Below are positions 50,326 to 62,622 of a stretch of DNA of 64,000 bases, in pieces (the first letter of the stretch is position 1; every line of letters starts with the position of its first letter). Source of the stretch: Sabellastarte sp. h YS-2021 (Eukaryota > Annelida > Polychaeta > Sabellida > Sabellidae). Under the pieces are notes generated by a model that was not told where the DNA came from, did no database searches, and saw only the letters and a program-made list of their open reading frames with translations. The stretch is taken from positions 1,364,001-1,428,000 of the forward strand of contig OZ024940.1 in the NCBI GenBank assembly GCA_964017235.1, read 5' to 3'. Made by a program: the position numbers and the translations under genes.

Positions 50326-52329
50326 CAATATATATGACCAACTTCTGATTTAAAATACGCTCTCAGGGGTACTTGGTAAATTGTTGCCAGCACAAGATAG
50401 CATACCTTTATAACCCTGATGTAACAGTCATAGCTATCCTATTTTTATTAGTGCCATCCACCCAATGTCCTGCCCAAACTTCAGCATTATAGATGAACTT
50501 TAGACCAACTTGTGATGTCAAAAATGCTCCAGGGGGACATGGGCTGAGTGGTTCCATCACAAGGTAGCATGCCTTTATTACCCAGACGTAACGTCCATAG
50601 CTATCCTATTTTTGTTAGTGACACCCACCCAATGTCCTGCCCAAAATTCAGCATTATAGATTAACTTTAGTCCGATTTATGATGTCAAATATGCTCTGGG
50701 GGTACTTGGGCTGAGTGGTTCCATCACAAGGTAGCATGCCTTTATTACCCAGATGTAACGTCAATAGCTATCCTATTTTTGTTAGTGCACCCACCCAATG
50801 TCCTGTCAAAAATTCAGCATTATGGATGAAATTCTGACCAATTTCTAATGTAAAATACGCTCTCAGGGGTGCTTCGCTTAATTGGTGCCATCGTAATTTT
50901 GCATGTCTTTATTACCCAGATATAATGCTTATAACTATCCTATCTTGTGTACATTCCATCCACCCAATGTCCTGCCGAAAATTCAGCATTATAGATGAAA
51001 TTCTGACCAATTTCTGATGTAAAATACGCTCTCAGGGATGCTTGACTTAATTGGTGTCATCATAATTTTGCATGCCTTTATTACCCAGATGTAACGCTTA
51101 TAAATATCCTATCTTTTGTACATTCCACCCACCCAATGTCCTGCCGAAAATTCAGCATTATAGATGAACTTTTGACTAGCTTGTGATGTTAAATAATCTC
51201 TCTCCGGTACTTGGGTTAAGTGGTGCCATCACAACGTAGCATGCCTTTATTTCCCAGACGTAACGTCCATAACTATCCTATTTTTGTTAGTGACACCCAC
51301 CCAATGTCCTGCCCAAACTTCAGCATTATAGATTAACTTTAGACCGATTTATGATGTCAAATATGCTCTGGGGGGACTTGGGCTGAGTGGTCCCATCACA
51401 AGGTAGCATGCCTTTATTACCCAGACGTAACGTCCATAGCTATCCTACTTTTGTTAGTGACACCCACCCAATGTCCTGCCCAAAATTCAGCATTATAGAT
51501 TAACTTTAGACCGATTTATGATGTCAAATATGCTGTGGGGGGACTTGGGCTGAGTGGTTCCATCACAAGGTAGCATGCCTTTATTACCCAGATGTAACGT
51601 CAATAGCTATCCTATTTTTGTTAGTGACACCCACCCAATGTCCTGCCCAAAATTCAGCATTATAGATTAACTTTAGTCCGATTTATGATGTCAAATATGC
51701 TCTGGGGGTACTTGGGCTGAGTGGTTCCATCACAAGGTAGCATGCCTTTATTACCCAGATGTAACGTCAATAGCTATCCTATTTTTGTTAGTGCACCCAC
51801 CCAATGTCCTGTCAAAAATTCAGCATTATGGATGAAATTCTGACCAATTTCTAATGTAAAATACGCTCTCAGGGGTGCTTCGCTTAATTGGTGCCATCGT
51901 AATTTTGCATGTCTTTATTACCCAGATATAATGCTTATAACTATCCTATCTTGTGTACATTCCATCCACCCAATGTCCTGCCGAAAATTCAGCATTATAG
52001 ATGAAATTCTGACCAATTTCTGATGTAAAATACGTTCTCAGGGATGCTTGACTTAATTGGTGTCATCATAATTTTGCATGCCTTTATTACCCAGATGTAA
52101 CGCTTATAAATATCCTATCTTTTGTACATTCCACCCACCCAATGTCCTGCCGAAAATTCAGCATTATAGATGAACTTTTGACTAGCTTGTGATGTTAAAT
52201 AATCTCTCTCCGGTACTTGGGTTAAGTGGTGCCATCACAACGTAGCATGCCTTTATTTCCCAGATGTAACGCCCATAGCTATCCTATTTTTATTAGTGCC
52301 ACCCACCAAATTTCCAGCCCATAATTCAG
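50326..52329. repeat. HOR unit 48: 12-mer, 998 bp unit with a 1006 bp insertion (2004 bp)
   Basis: Monomers: A 50326, B'/C 50485, C 50652, E 50818, F 50987, G/C 51156, C 51324, D' 51491, C 51658, E 51824, F 51993, G 52162. The length equals a normal 998 bp unit plus six extra monomers (167+167+166+169+169+168). It is the only stretch where E-F-G is not followed by an A. F at 50987 reads acgctctcagggatg. Confidence 0.9.
51156..51323. repeat. Fused G/C monomer (168 bp)
   Basis: Starts as G haplotype 2 (gaacttttgactagc, ctctctccgg, cacaacgtagcatgcc) and, after ttatttcccag near 51257, continues as cgtaacgtccataac, gttagtgacaccc and cccaaacttcag, which is C/B-type. The A monomer expected here has been bypassed. 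It marks the breakpoint of the 1006 bp insertion. Confidence 0.87.
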
Positions 52330-53328
52330 CAATATATATGACCAACTTCTGATTTAAAATACGCTCTCAGGGGTACTTGGTAAATTGTTGCCATCACAAG
52401 ATAGCATACCTTTATAACCCTGATTTAACAGTCATAGCTATCCTATTTTTGTTAGTGCCACCCACCCAATGTCCTGCCCAAACTTCAGCATTATAGATTA
52501 ACTTTAGACCGATTTATGATGTCAAATATGCTCTGGGGGGACTTGGGCTGAGTGGTTCCATCACAAGGTAGCATGCCTTTATTACCCAGACGTAACGTCC
52601 ATAGCTATCCTACTTTTGTTAGTGACACCCACCCAATGTCCTGCCCAAAATTCAGCATTATAGATTAACTTTAGACCGATTTATGATGTCAAATATGCTG
52701 TGGGGGGACTTGGGCTGAGTGGTTCCATCACAAGGTAGCATGCCTTTATTACCCAGATGTAACGTCAATAGCTATCCTATTTTTGTTAGTGACACCCACC
52801 CAATGTCCTGTCAAAAATTCAGCATTATGGATGAAATTCTGACCAATTTCTAATGTAAAATACGCTCTCAGGGGTGCTTCGCTTAATTGGTGCCATTGTA
52901 ATTTTGCATGTCTTTATTACCCAGATATAATGCTTATAACTATTCTATTTTTTGTACATTCCATTCACCCAATGTCCTGCCGAAAATTCAGCATTATAGA
53001 TGAAATTCTGACCAATTTCTGATGTAAAATACGTTCTCAGGGATACTTGGCTTAATTGGTGTCATCATAATTTTGCATGCCTTTATTACCCAGATGTAAC
53101 GCTTATAACTATACTATCTTTTGTACATTCCACCCACCCAATGTCCTGCCGAAAATTCAGCATTATAGATGAACTTTTGACTAGCTTGTGATGTTAAATA
53201 ATCTCTTTCCGGTACTTGGGTTAAGTGGTGCCATCACAACGTAGCATACCTTTATTTCCCAGATGTAACGCCCATAGCTATCCTGTTTTTATTAGTGCCA
53301 CCCACCAAATTTCCAGCCCATAATTCAG
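52330..53328. repeat. HOR unit 49: 6-mer A-C-D'-E-F-G (999 bp)
   Basis: Right-half form of the short unit, with atcctacttttg in C, gtgcttcgc in E and atcctgttttt in G. Confidence 0.93.
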
Positions 53329-54149
53329 CAATATATATGACCAACTTCTGATTTAAAATACGCTCTCAGGGGTACTTGGGAAATTGTTGCAAGATAGCAT
53401 ACCTTTATAACCCTGATGTAACAGTCATAGCTATCCTATTTTTGTTAGTGACACCCACCCAATGTCCTGCCCAAAATTCAGCATTATAGATTAACTTTAG
53501 ACCAACTTGTGATGTCAAAAATGCTCCAGGGGGACATGGGCAGAGTGGTGCCATCACAAGGTAGCATGCCTTTATTTCCCAGATGTAACGCCCTTAACTA
53601 CAATATTTTTGTTGGTGACATCCACCCAATGTCCTGCCCAAACTTCAGCATTATAGATTAACTTTAGCCCGATTTATGATGTCAAATATGCTCTGGGGGG
53701 ACTTGGGCTGAGTGGTTCCATCACAAGGTAGCATGCCTTTATTACCCAGACGTAACATCCATAGCTATCCTACTTTTGTTAGTGACACCCACCCAATGCC
53801 CTGCCCAAAATTCAGCATTATAGATTAACTTTAGACCGATTTATGATGTCAAATATGCTCTGGGGGGACTTGGACTGAGTGGTTCCATCACAAGGTAGCA
53901 TGCCTTTATTACCCAGACGTAACATCCATAGCTATCCTACTTTTGTTAGTGACACCCACCCAATGCCCTGCCCAAAATTCAGCATTATAGATTAACTTTA
54001 GACCGATTTATGATGTCAAATATGCTCTGGGGGGACTTGGGCTGAGTGGTTCCATCACAAGGTAGCATGCCTTTATTACCCAGATGTAACGTCAATAGCT
54101 ATCCTATTTTTATTAGTGCCACCCACCAAATTTCCAGCTCATAATTCAG
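53329..54149. repeat. HOR unit 50: Ad-B-C-C-X (821 bp)
   Basis: Monomers: Ad 53329, B 53482, C 53649, C 53816, X 53983. A reads acttgggaaattg, and the first C reads tttagcccg. The X monomer has ctttattaccc, unlike most X copies. Confidence 0.92.
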
Positions 54150-54981
54150 CAATATATATGACCAACTTCTGATTTAAAATACGCTCTCAGGGGTACTTGG
54201 TAAATTGTTGCCAGCACAAGATAGCATACCTTTATAACCCTGATGTAACAGTCATAGCTATCCTATTTTTGTTAGTGCCACCCACCCAATGTCCTGCCCA
54301 AACTTCAGCATTATAGATGAACTTTAGACCAACTTGTGATGTCAAAAATGCTCCAGGGGGACATGGGCTGAGTGGTGCCATCACAAGGTAGCATGCCTTT
54401 ATTTCCCAGATATAACCCCCATAACTATCATATTTTTGTTAGTGACACCCACCCAATGTCCTGTCAAAAATTCAGCATTATGGATGAAATTCTGACCAAT
54501 TTCTAATGTAAAATATGCTCTCAGGGGTGCTTCGCTTAATTGGTGCCATCGTAATTTTGCATGTCTTTATTACCCAGATGTAATGCTTATAACTCTCCTA
54601 TCTTTTGTACAATCCATCCACCCAATGTCCTGCCGAAAATTCAGCATTATAGATGAAATTCTGACCATTTTCTGATGTAAAATACGTTCTCAGGGATGCT
54701 TGACTTAATTGGTGTCATCATAATTTTGCATGCCTTTATTACCCAGATGTAACGCTTATAAATATCCTATCTTTTGTACATTCCACCCACCCAATGTCCT
54801 GCCGAAAATTCAGCATTATAGATGAACTTTTGACTAGCTTGTGATGTTAAATAATCTCTCTCCGGTACTTGGGTTAAGTGGTGCCATCACAACGTAGCAT
54901 GCCTTTATTTCCCAGATGTAACGCCCATAGCTATCCTATTTTTATTAGTGCCACCCACCAAATTTCCAGCCCATAATTCAG
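54150..54981. repeat. HOR unit 51: 5-mer A-B'-E-F-G (832 bp)
   Basis: Common haplotype 2 5-mer with ttcccagata, gtgcttcgc and gaccattttctg. Confidence 0.92.
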
Positions 54982-55979
54982 CAATATATATGACCAACTT
55001 CTGATTTAAAATACGCTCTCAGGGGTACTTGGTAAATTGTTGCCAGCACAAGATAGCATACCTTTATAACCCTGATGTAACAGTCATAGCTATCCTATTT
55101 TTATTAGTGCCATCCACCCAATGTCCTGCCCAAACTTCAGCATTATAGATGAACTTTAGACCAACTTGTGATGTCAAAAATGCTCCAGGGGGACATGGGC
55201 TGAGTGGTTCCATCACAAGGTAGCATGCCTTTATTACCCAGACGTAACGTCCATAGCTATCCTATTTTTGTTAGTGACACCCACCCAATGTCCTGCCCAA
55301 AATTCAGCATTATAGATTAACTTTAGTCCGATTTATGATGTCAAATATGCTCTGGGGGTACTTGGGCTGAGTGGTTCCATCACAAGGTAGCATGCCTTTA
55401 TTACCCAGATGTAACGTCAATAGCTATCCTATTTTTGTTAGTGCACCCACCCAATGTCCTGTCAAAAATTCAGCATTATGGATGAAATTCTGACCAATTT
55501 CTAATGTAAAATACGCTCTCAGGGGTGCTTCGCTTAATTGGTGCCATCGTAATTTTGCATGTCTTTATTACCCAGATATAATGCTTATAACTATCCTATC
55601 TTGTGTACATTCCATCCACCCAATGTCCTGCCGAAAATTCAGCATTATAGATGAAATTCTGACCAATTTCTGATGTAAAATACGTTCTCAGGGATGCTTG
55701 ACTTAATTGGTGTCATCATAATTTTGCATGCCTTTATTACCCAGATGTAACGCTTATAAATATCCTATCTTTTGTACATTCCACCCACCCAATGTCCTGC
55801 CGAAAATTCAGCATTATAGATGAACTTTTGACTAGCTTGTGATGTTAAATAATCTCTCTCCGGTACTTGGGTTAAGTGGTGCCATCACAACGTAGCATGC
55901 CTTTATTTCCCAGATGTAACGCCCATAGCTATCCTATTTTTATTAGTGCCACCCACCAAATTTCCAGCCCATAATTCAG
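54982..55979. repeat. HOR unit 52: 6-mer A-B'/C-C-E-F-G (998 bp)
   Basis: Subtype with aaatgctcc, cagatgtaacg and ttatggatg, as at 41039 and 50326. Confidence 0.92.
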
Positions 55980-56978
55980 CAATATATATGACCAACTTCT
56001 GATTTAAAATACGCTCTCAGGGGTACTTGGTAAATTGTTGCCATCACAAGATAGCATACCTTTATAACCCTGATTTAACAGTCATAGCTATCCTATTTTT
56101 GTTAGTGCCACCCACCCAATGTCCTGCCCAAACTTCAGCATTATAGATTAACTTTAGACCGATTTATGATGTCAAATATGCTCTGGGGGGACTTGGGCTG
56201 AGTGGTTCCATCACAAGGTAGCATGCCTTTATTACCCAGACGTAACGTCCATAGCTATCCTACTTTTGTTAGTGACACCCACCCAATGTCCTGCCCAAAA
56301 TTCAGCATTATAGATTAAATTTAGACCGATTTATGATGTCAAATATGCTGTGGGGGGACTTGGGCTGAGTGGTTCCATCACAAGGTAGCATGCCTTTATT
56401 ACCCAGATGTAACGTCAATAGCTATCCTATTTTTGTTAGTGACACCCACCCAATGTCCTGTCAAAATTTCAGCATTATGGATGAAATTCTGACCAATTTC
56501 TAATGTAAAATACGCTCTCAGGGGTGCTTCGCTTAATTGGTGCCATTGTAATTTTGCATGTCTTTATTACCCAGATATAATGCTTATAACTATTCTATTT
56601 TTTGTACATTCCATTCACCCAATGTCCTGCCGAAAATTCAGCATTATAGATGAAATTCTGACCAATTTCTGATGTAAAATACGTTCTCAGGGATACTTGG
56701 CTTAATTGGTGTCATCATAATTTTGCATGCCTTTATTACCCAGATGTAACGCTTATAACTATACTATCTTTTGTACATTCCACCCACCCAATGTCCTGCC
56801 GAAAATTCAGCATTATAGATGAACTTTTGACTAGCTTGTGATGTTAAATAATCTCTTTCCGGTACTTGGGTTAAGTGGTGCCATCACAACGTAGCATACC
56901 TTTATTTCCCAGATGTAACGCCCATAGCTATCCTGTTTTTATTAGTGCCACCCACCAAATTTCCAGCCCATAATTCAG
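55980..56978. repeat. HOR unit 53: 6-mer A-C-D'-E-F-G (999 bp)
   Basis: Right-half short unit. D' has attaaattt and the D/E joint reads caaaatttcag; both are single-copy changes as far as I saw. Confidence 0.93.
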
Positions 56979-58304
56979 CAATATATATGACCAACTTCTG
57001 ATTTAAAATACGCTCTCAGGGGTACTTGGTAAATTGTTGCAAGATAGCATACCTTTATAACCCTGATGTAACAGTCATAGCTATCCTATTTTTGTTAGTG
57101 ACACCCACCCAATGTCCTGCCCAAAATTCAGCATTATAGATTAACTTTAGACCAACTTGTGATGTCAAAAATGCTCCAGGGGGACATGGGCAGAGTGGTG
57201 CCATCACAAGGTAGCATGCCTTTATTTCCCAGATGTAACGCCCTTAACTACAATATTTTTGTTGGTGACATCCACCCAATGTCCTGCCCAAACTTCAGCA
57301 TTATAGATTAACTTTAGACCGATTTATGATGTCAAATATGCTCTGGGGGGACTTGGGCTGAGTGGTTCCATCACAAGGTAGCATGCCTTTATTACCCAGA
57401 CGTAACATCCATAGCTATCCTACTTTTGCTAGTGACACCCACCCAATGCCCTGCCCAAAATTCAGCATTATAGATTAACGTTAGACCGATTTATGATGTC
57501 AAATATGCTCTGGGGGGACTTGGGCTGAGTGGTTCCATCACAAGGTAGAATGCCTTTATTACCCAGACGTAACGTCCATAGCTATCCTATTTTTGTTAGT
57601 GACACCCACCCAATGTCCTGCCCAAAATTCAGCATTATAGATTAACTTTAGTCCGATTTATGATGTCAAATATGCTCTGGGGGTACTTGGGCTGAGTGGT
57701 TCCATCACAAGGTAGCATGCCTTTATTACCCAGATGTAACGTCAATAGCTATCCTATTTTTGTTAGTGCACCCACCCAATGTCCTGTCAAAAATTCAGCA
57801 TTATGGATGAAATTCTGACCAATTTCTAATGTAAAATACGCTCTCAGGGGTGCTTCGCTTAATTGGTGCCATTGTAATTTTGCATGTCTTTATTACCCAG
57901 ATATAATGCTTATAACTATTCTATTTTTTGTACATTCCATTCACCCAATGTCCTGCCGAAAATTCAGCATTATAGATGAAATTCTGACCAATTTCTGATG
58001 TAAAATACGTTCTCAGGGATACTTGGCTTAATTGGTGTCATCATAATTTTGCATGCCTTTATTACCCAGATGTAACGCTTATAACTATACTATCTTTTGT
58101 ACATTCCACCCACCCAATGTCCTGCCGAAAATTCAGCATTATAGATGAACTTTTGACTAGCTTGTGATGTTAAATAATCTCTTTCCGGTACTTGGGTTAA
58201 GTGGTGCCATCACAACGTAGCATACCTTTATTTCCCAGATGTAACGCCCATAGCTATCCTGTTTTTATTAGTGCCACCCACCAAATTTCCAGCCCATAAT
58301 TCAG
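56979..58304. repeat. HOR unit 54: 8-mer Ad-B-C-C-C-E-F-G (1326 bp)
   Basis: Monomers: Ad 56979, B 57132, C 57299, C 57466, C 57633 (166 bp), E 57799, F 57968, G 58137. The second C has attaacgtt and gtagaatgcc, shared only with the next unit. E-F-G are haplotype 1 while the preceding C (tttagtccg, gtgcaccc) normally leads into haplotype 2. Confidence 0.91.
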
Positions 58305-59630
58305 CAATATATATGACCAACTTCTGATTTAAAATACGCTCTCAGGGGTACTTGGTAAATTGTTGCAAGATAGCATACCTTTATAACCCTGATGTAACAG
58401 TCATAGCTATCCTATTTTTGTTAGTGACACCCACCCAATGTCCTGCCCAAAATTCAGCATTATAGATTAACTTTAGACCAACTTGTGATGTCAAAAATGC
58501 TCCAGGGGGACATGGGCAGAGTGGTGCCATCACAAGGTAGCATGCCTTTATTTCCCAGATGTAACGCCCTTAACTACAATATTTTTGTTGGTGACATCCA
58601 CCCAATGTCCTGCCCAAACTTCAGCATTATAGATTAACTTTAGACCGATTTATGATGTCAAATATGCTCTGGGGGGACTTGGGCTGAGTGGTTCCATCAC
58701 AAGGTAGCATGCCTTTATTACCCAGACGTAACATCCATAGCTATCCTACTTTTGCTAGTGACACCCACCCAATGCCCTGCCCAAAATTCAGCATTATAGA
58801 TTAACGTTAGACCGATTTATGATGTCAAATATGCTCTGGGGGGACTTGGGCTGAGTGGTTCCATCACAAGGTAGAATGCCTTTATTACCCAGACATAACG
58901 TCCATAGCTACACTATTTTTGTTAGTGACACCCACCCAATGTCCTGCCCAAAATTCAGCATTATAGATTAACTTTAGTCCGATTTATGATGTCAAATATG
59001 CTCTGGGGGTACTTGGGCTGAGTGGTTCCATCACAAGGTAGCATGCCTTTATTACCCAGATGTAACGTCAATAGCTATCCTATTTTTGTTAGTGCACCCA
59101 CCCAATGTCCTGTCAAAAATTCAGCATTATGGATGAAATTCTGACCAATTTCTAATGTAAAATACGCTCTCAGGGGTGCTTCGCTTAATTGGTGCCATCG
59201 TAATTTTGCATGTCTTTATTACCCAGATATAATGCTTATAACTATCCTATCTTGTGTACATTCCATCCACCCAATGTCCTGCCGAAAATTCAGCATTATA
59301 GATGAAATTCTGACCAATTTCTGATGTAAAATACATTCTCAAGGATGCTTGACTTAATTGGTGTCATCATAATTTTGCATGCCTTTATTACCCAGATGTA
59401 ACGCTTATAAATATCCTATCTTTTGTACATTCCACCCACCCAATGTCCTGCCGAAAATTCAGCATTATAGATGAACTTTTGACTAGCTTGTGATGTTAAA
59501 TAATCTCTCGCCGGTACTTGGGTTAAGTGGTGCCATCACAACGTAGCATGCCTTTATTTCCCAGATGTAACGCCCATAGCTATCCTATTTTTATTAGTGC
59601 CACCCACCAAATTTCCAGCCCATAATTCAG
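58305..59630. repeat. HOR unit 55: 8-mer Ad-B-C-C-C-E-F-G (1326 bp)
   Basis: Monomers: Ad 58305, B 58458, C 58625, C 58792, C 58959 (166 bp), E 59125, F 59294, G 59463. Sister of unit 54 in its first five monomers, but E-F-G are haplotype 2. The second C reads cagacataacg and gctacactattt. F reads acattctcaagg and G ctctcgccgg. Confidence 0.91.
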
Positions 59631-60457
59631 CAATATATATGACCAACTTCTGATTTAAAATACGCTCTCAGGGGTACTTGGTAAATTGTTGCCATCACAA
59701 GATAGCATACCTTTATAACCCTGATTTAACAGTCATAGCTATCCTATTTTTGTTAGTGCCACCCACCCAATGTCCTGCCCAAACTTCAGCATTATAGATT
59801 AACTTTAGACCGATTTATGATGTCAAATATGCTCTGGGGGGACTTGGGCTGAGTGGTGCCATCACAAGGTAGCATGCCTTTATTACCCAGACGTAACATC
59901 CATAGCTATCCTACTTTTGTTAGTGACACCCACCCAATGCCCTGCCCAAAATTCAGCATTATAGATTAACTTTAGACCGATTTATGATGTCAAATATGCT
60001 CTGGGGGGACTTGGGCTGAGTGGTTCCATCACAAGGTAGCATGCCTTTATTACCCAGACGTAACATCCATAGCTATCCTACTTTTGTTAGTGACACCCAC
60101 CCAATGCCCTGCCCAAAATTCAGCATTATAGATTAACTTTAGACCGATTTATGATGTCAAATATGCTCTGGGGGGACTTGGACTGAGTGGTTCCATCACA
60201 AGGTAGCATGCCTTTATTACCAAGACGTAACATCCATAGCTATCCTACTTTTGTTAGTGACACCCACCCAATGCCCTGCCCAAAATTCAGCATTATAGAT
60301 TAACTTTAGACCGATTTATGATGTCAAATATGCTCTGGGGGGACTTGGGCTGAGTGGTTCCATCACAAGGTAGCATGCCTTTGTTACCCAGATGTAACGT
60401 CAATAGCTATCCTATTTTTATTAGTGCCACCCACCAAATTTCCAGCTCATAATTCAG
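59631..60457. repeat. HOR unit 56: A-C-C-C-X (827 bp)
   Basis: Monomers: A 59631, C 59790, C 59957, C 60124, X 60291. An X-ended unit without B. The A has the short-unit tag gatttaacag. One C has taccaagacg. Confidence 0.92.
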
Positions 60458-61458
60458 CAATATATATGACCAACTTCTGATTTAAAATACGCTCTCAGGG
60501 GTACTTGGTAAATTGTTGCCAGCACAAGATAGCATACCTTTATAACCCTGATGTAACAGTCATAGCTATCCTATTTTTATTAGTGCCATCCACCCAATGT
60601 CCTGCCCAAACTTCAGCATTATAGATGAACTTTAGACCAACTTGTGATGTCAAAAATGCTCCAGGGGGACATGGGCTGAGTGGTGCCATCACAAGGTAGC
60701 ATGCCTTTATTTCCCAGATATAACCCCCATAACTATCATATTTTTGTTAGTGACACCCACCCAATGTCCTGTCAAAAATTCAGCATTATCGATGAAATTC
60801 TGACCAATTTCTAATGTAAAATATGCTCTCAGGGGTGCTTCGCTTAATTGGTGCCATCGTAATTTTGCATGTCTTTATTACCCAGATGTAATGCTTATAA
60901 CTCTCCTATCTTTTGTACATTCCATCCACCCAATGTCCTGCCGAAAATTAAGCATTATAGATGAAATTCTGACCAATTTCTGATGTAAAATACGTTCTCA
61001 GGGATGCTTGGCTTAATTGGTGTCATCATAATTTTGCATGCCTTTATTACCCAGATGTAACGCTTATAAATATCCTATCTTTTGTACATTCCATCCACCC
61101 AATGTCATGCCGAAAATTCAGCATTATAGATGAAATTCTGACCAATTTCTGATGTAAAATACGTTCTCAGGGATACTTGGCTTAATTGGTGTTATCATAA
61201 TTTTGCATGCCTTTATTACCCAGATGTAACGCTTATAAATATCCTATCTTTTGTACATTCCACCCACCCAATGTCCTGCCAAAAATTCAGCATTATAGAT
61301 GAACTTTTGACTAGCTTGTGATGTTAAATAATCTCTCTCCGGTACTTGGGTTAAGTGGTGCCATCACAACGTAGCATGCCTTTATTTCCCAGATGTAACG
61401 CCCATAGCTATCCTATTTTTATTAGTGCCACCCACCAAATTTCCAGCCCATAATTCAG
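60458..61458. repeat. HOR unit 57: 6-mer A-B'-E-F-F-G (1001 bp)
   Basis: Monomers: A 60458, B' 60617, E 60784, F 60953, F 61122, G 61291. First unit with a doubled F. The E/first-F joint has gaaaattaagcat. The second F reads gtgttatcataatt and follows gtcatgccg. Confidence 0.92.
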
Positions 61459-62622
61459 CAATATATATGACCAACTTCTGATTTAAAATACGCTCTCAGG
61501 GATACTTGGTAAATTGTTGCCATCACAAGATAGCATACCTTTATAACCCTGATGTAACAGTCATAGCTATCCTATTTTTGTTAGTGACACCCACCCAATG
61601 TCCTGCCCAAAATTTAGCATTATAGATGAACTTTAGACCAACTTGTGATGTCAAAAATGCTCCAGGGGGACATGGGCTGAGTGGTGCCATCACAAGGTAG
61701 CATGCCTTTATTTCCCAGATGTAACGCCCATAACTATCATATTTTGTTGGTGACCCCCACCCAATGTCCTGCCCAAAATTCAGCATTATAGATTAACTTT
61801 AGACCGATTTATGATGTCAAATATGCTCTGGGGGGACTTGGGCTGAGTGGTTCCATCACAAGGTAGCATGTCTTTATTACCCAGACGTAACGTCCATAGC
61901 TATCCTATTTTTGTTAGTGACACCCACCCAATGTCCTGCCCAAAATTCAGCATTATAGATTAACTTTAGACCGATTTATGATGTCAAATATGCTCTGGGG
62001 GGACTTGGGCTGAGTGGTTCCATCACAAGGTAGCATGCCTTTATTACCCAGATGTAACGTCAATAGCTATCCTATTTTTGTTAGTGCACCCACCCAATGT
62101 CCTGTCAAAAATTCAGCATTATGGATGAAATTCTGACCAATTTCTAATGTAAAATACGCTCTCAGGGGTGCTTGGCTTAATTGGTGCCATCATAATTTTG
62201 CATGTCTTTATTACCCAGATGTAATGCTTATAACTCTCCTATCTTTTGTACAATCCATCCACCCAATGTCCTGCCGAAAATTCAGCATTATAGATGAAAT
62301 TCTGACCAATTTCTGATGTAAAATACGTTCTCAGGGATGCTCGACTTAATTGGTGTCATCATAATTTTGCATGCCTTTATTACCCAGATGTAACGCTTAT
62401 AAATATCCTATCTTTTGTACATTCCACCCACCCAATGTACTGCCGAAAATTCAGCATTATAGATGAACTTTTGACTAGCTTGTGATGTTAAATAATCTCT
62501 CTCCGGTATTTGGGTTAAGTGGTGCAATCACAATGTAGCATGCCTTTATTTCCCAGATGTAACGCCCATAGCTATCCTATTTTTATTAGTGCCACCCACC
62601 AAATTTCCAGCCCATAATTCAG
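61459..62622. repeat. HOR unit 58: 7-mer A-B'-C-C-E-F-G (1164 bp)
   Basis: Monomers: A 61459, B' 61618 (166 bp), C 61784, C 61951 (166 bp), E 62117, F 62286, G 62455. A reads ctcagggatac. B' has lost one T (catattttg) and reads gtgacccccaccc; the shift opens the chance 81-codon minus-strand frame here. G has several private changes (cggtatttggg, gtgcaatcac, cacaatgtagc). Confidence 0.91.

Noticed and set aside
61541-61786. 81-codon open frame on the minus strand
   Set aside because: It spans A-B' satellite sequence and is opened by a one-base loss near 61741. Other copies of the same monomers are closed, and nothing suggests a gene.
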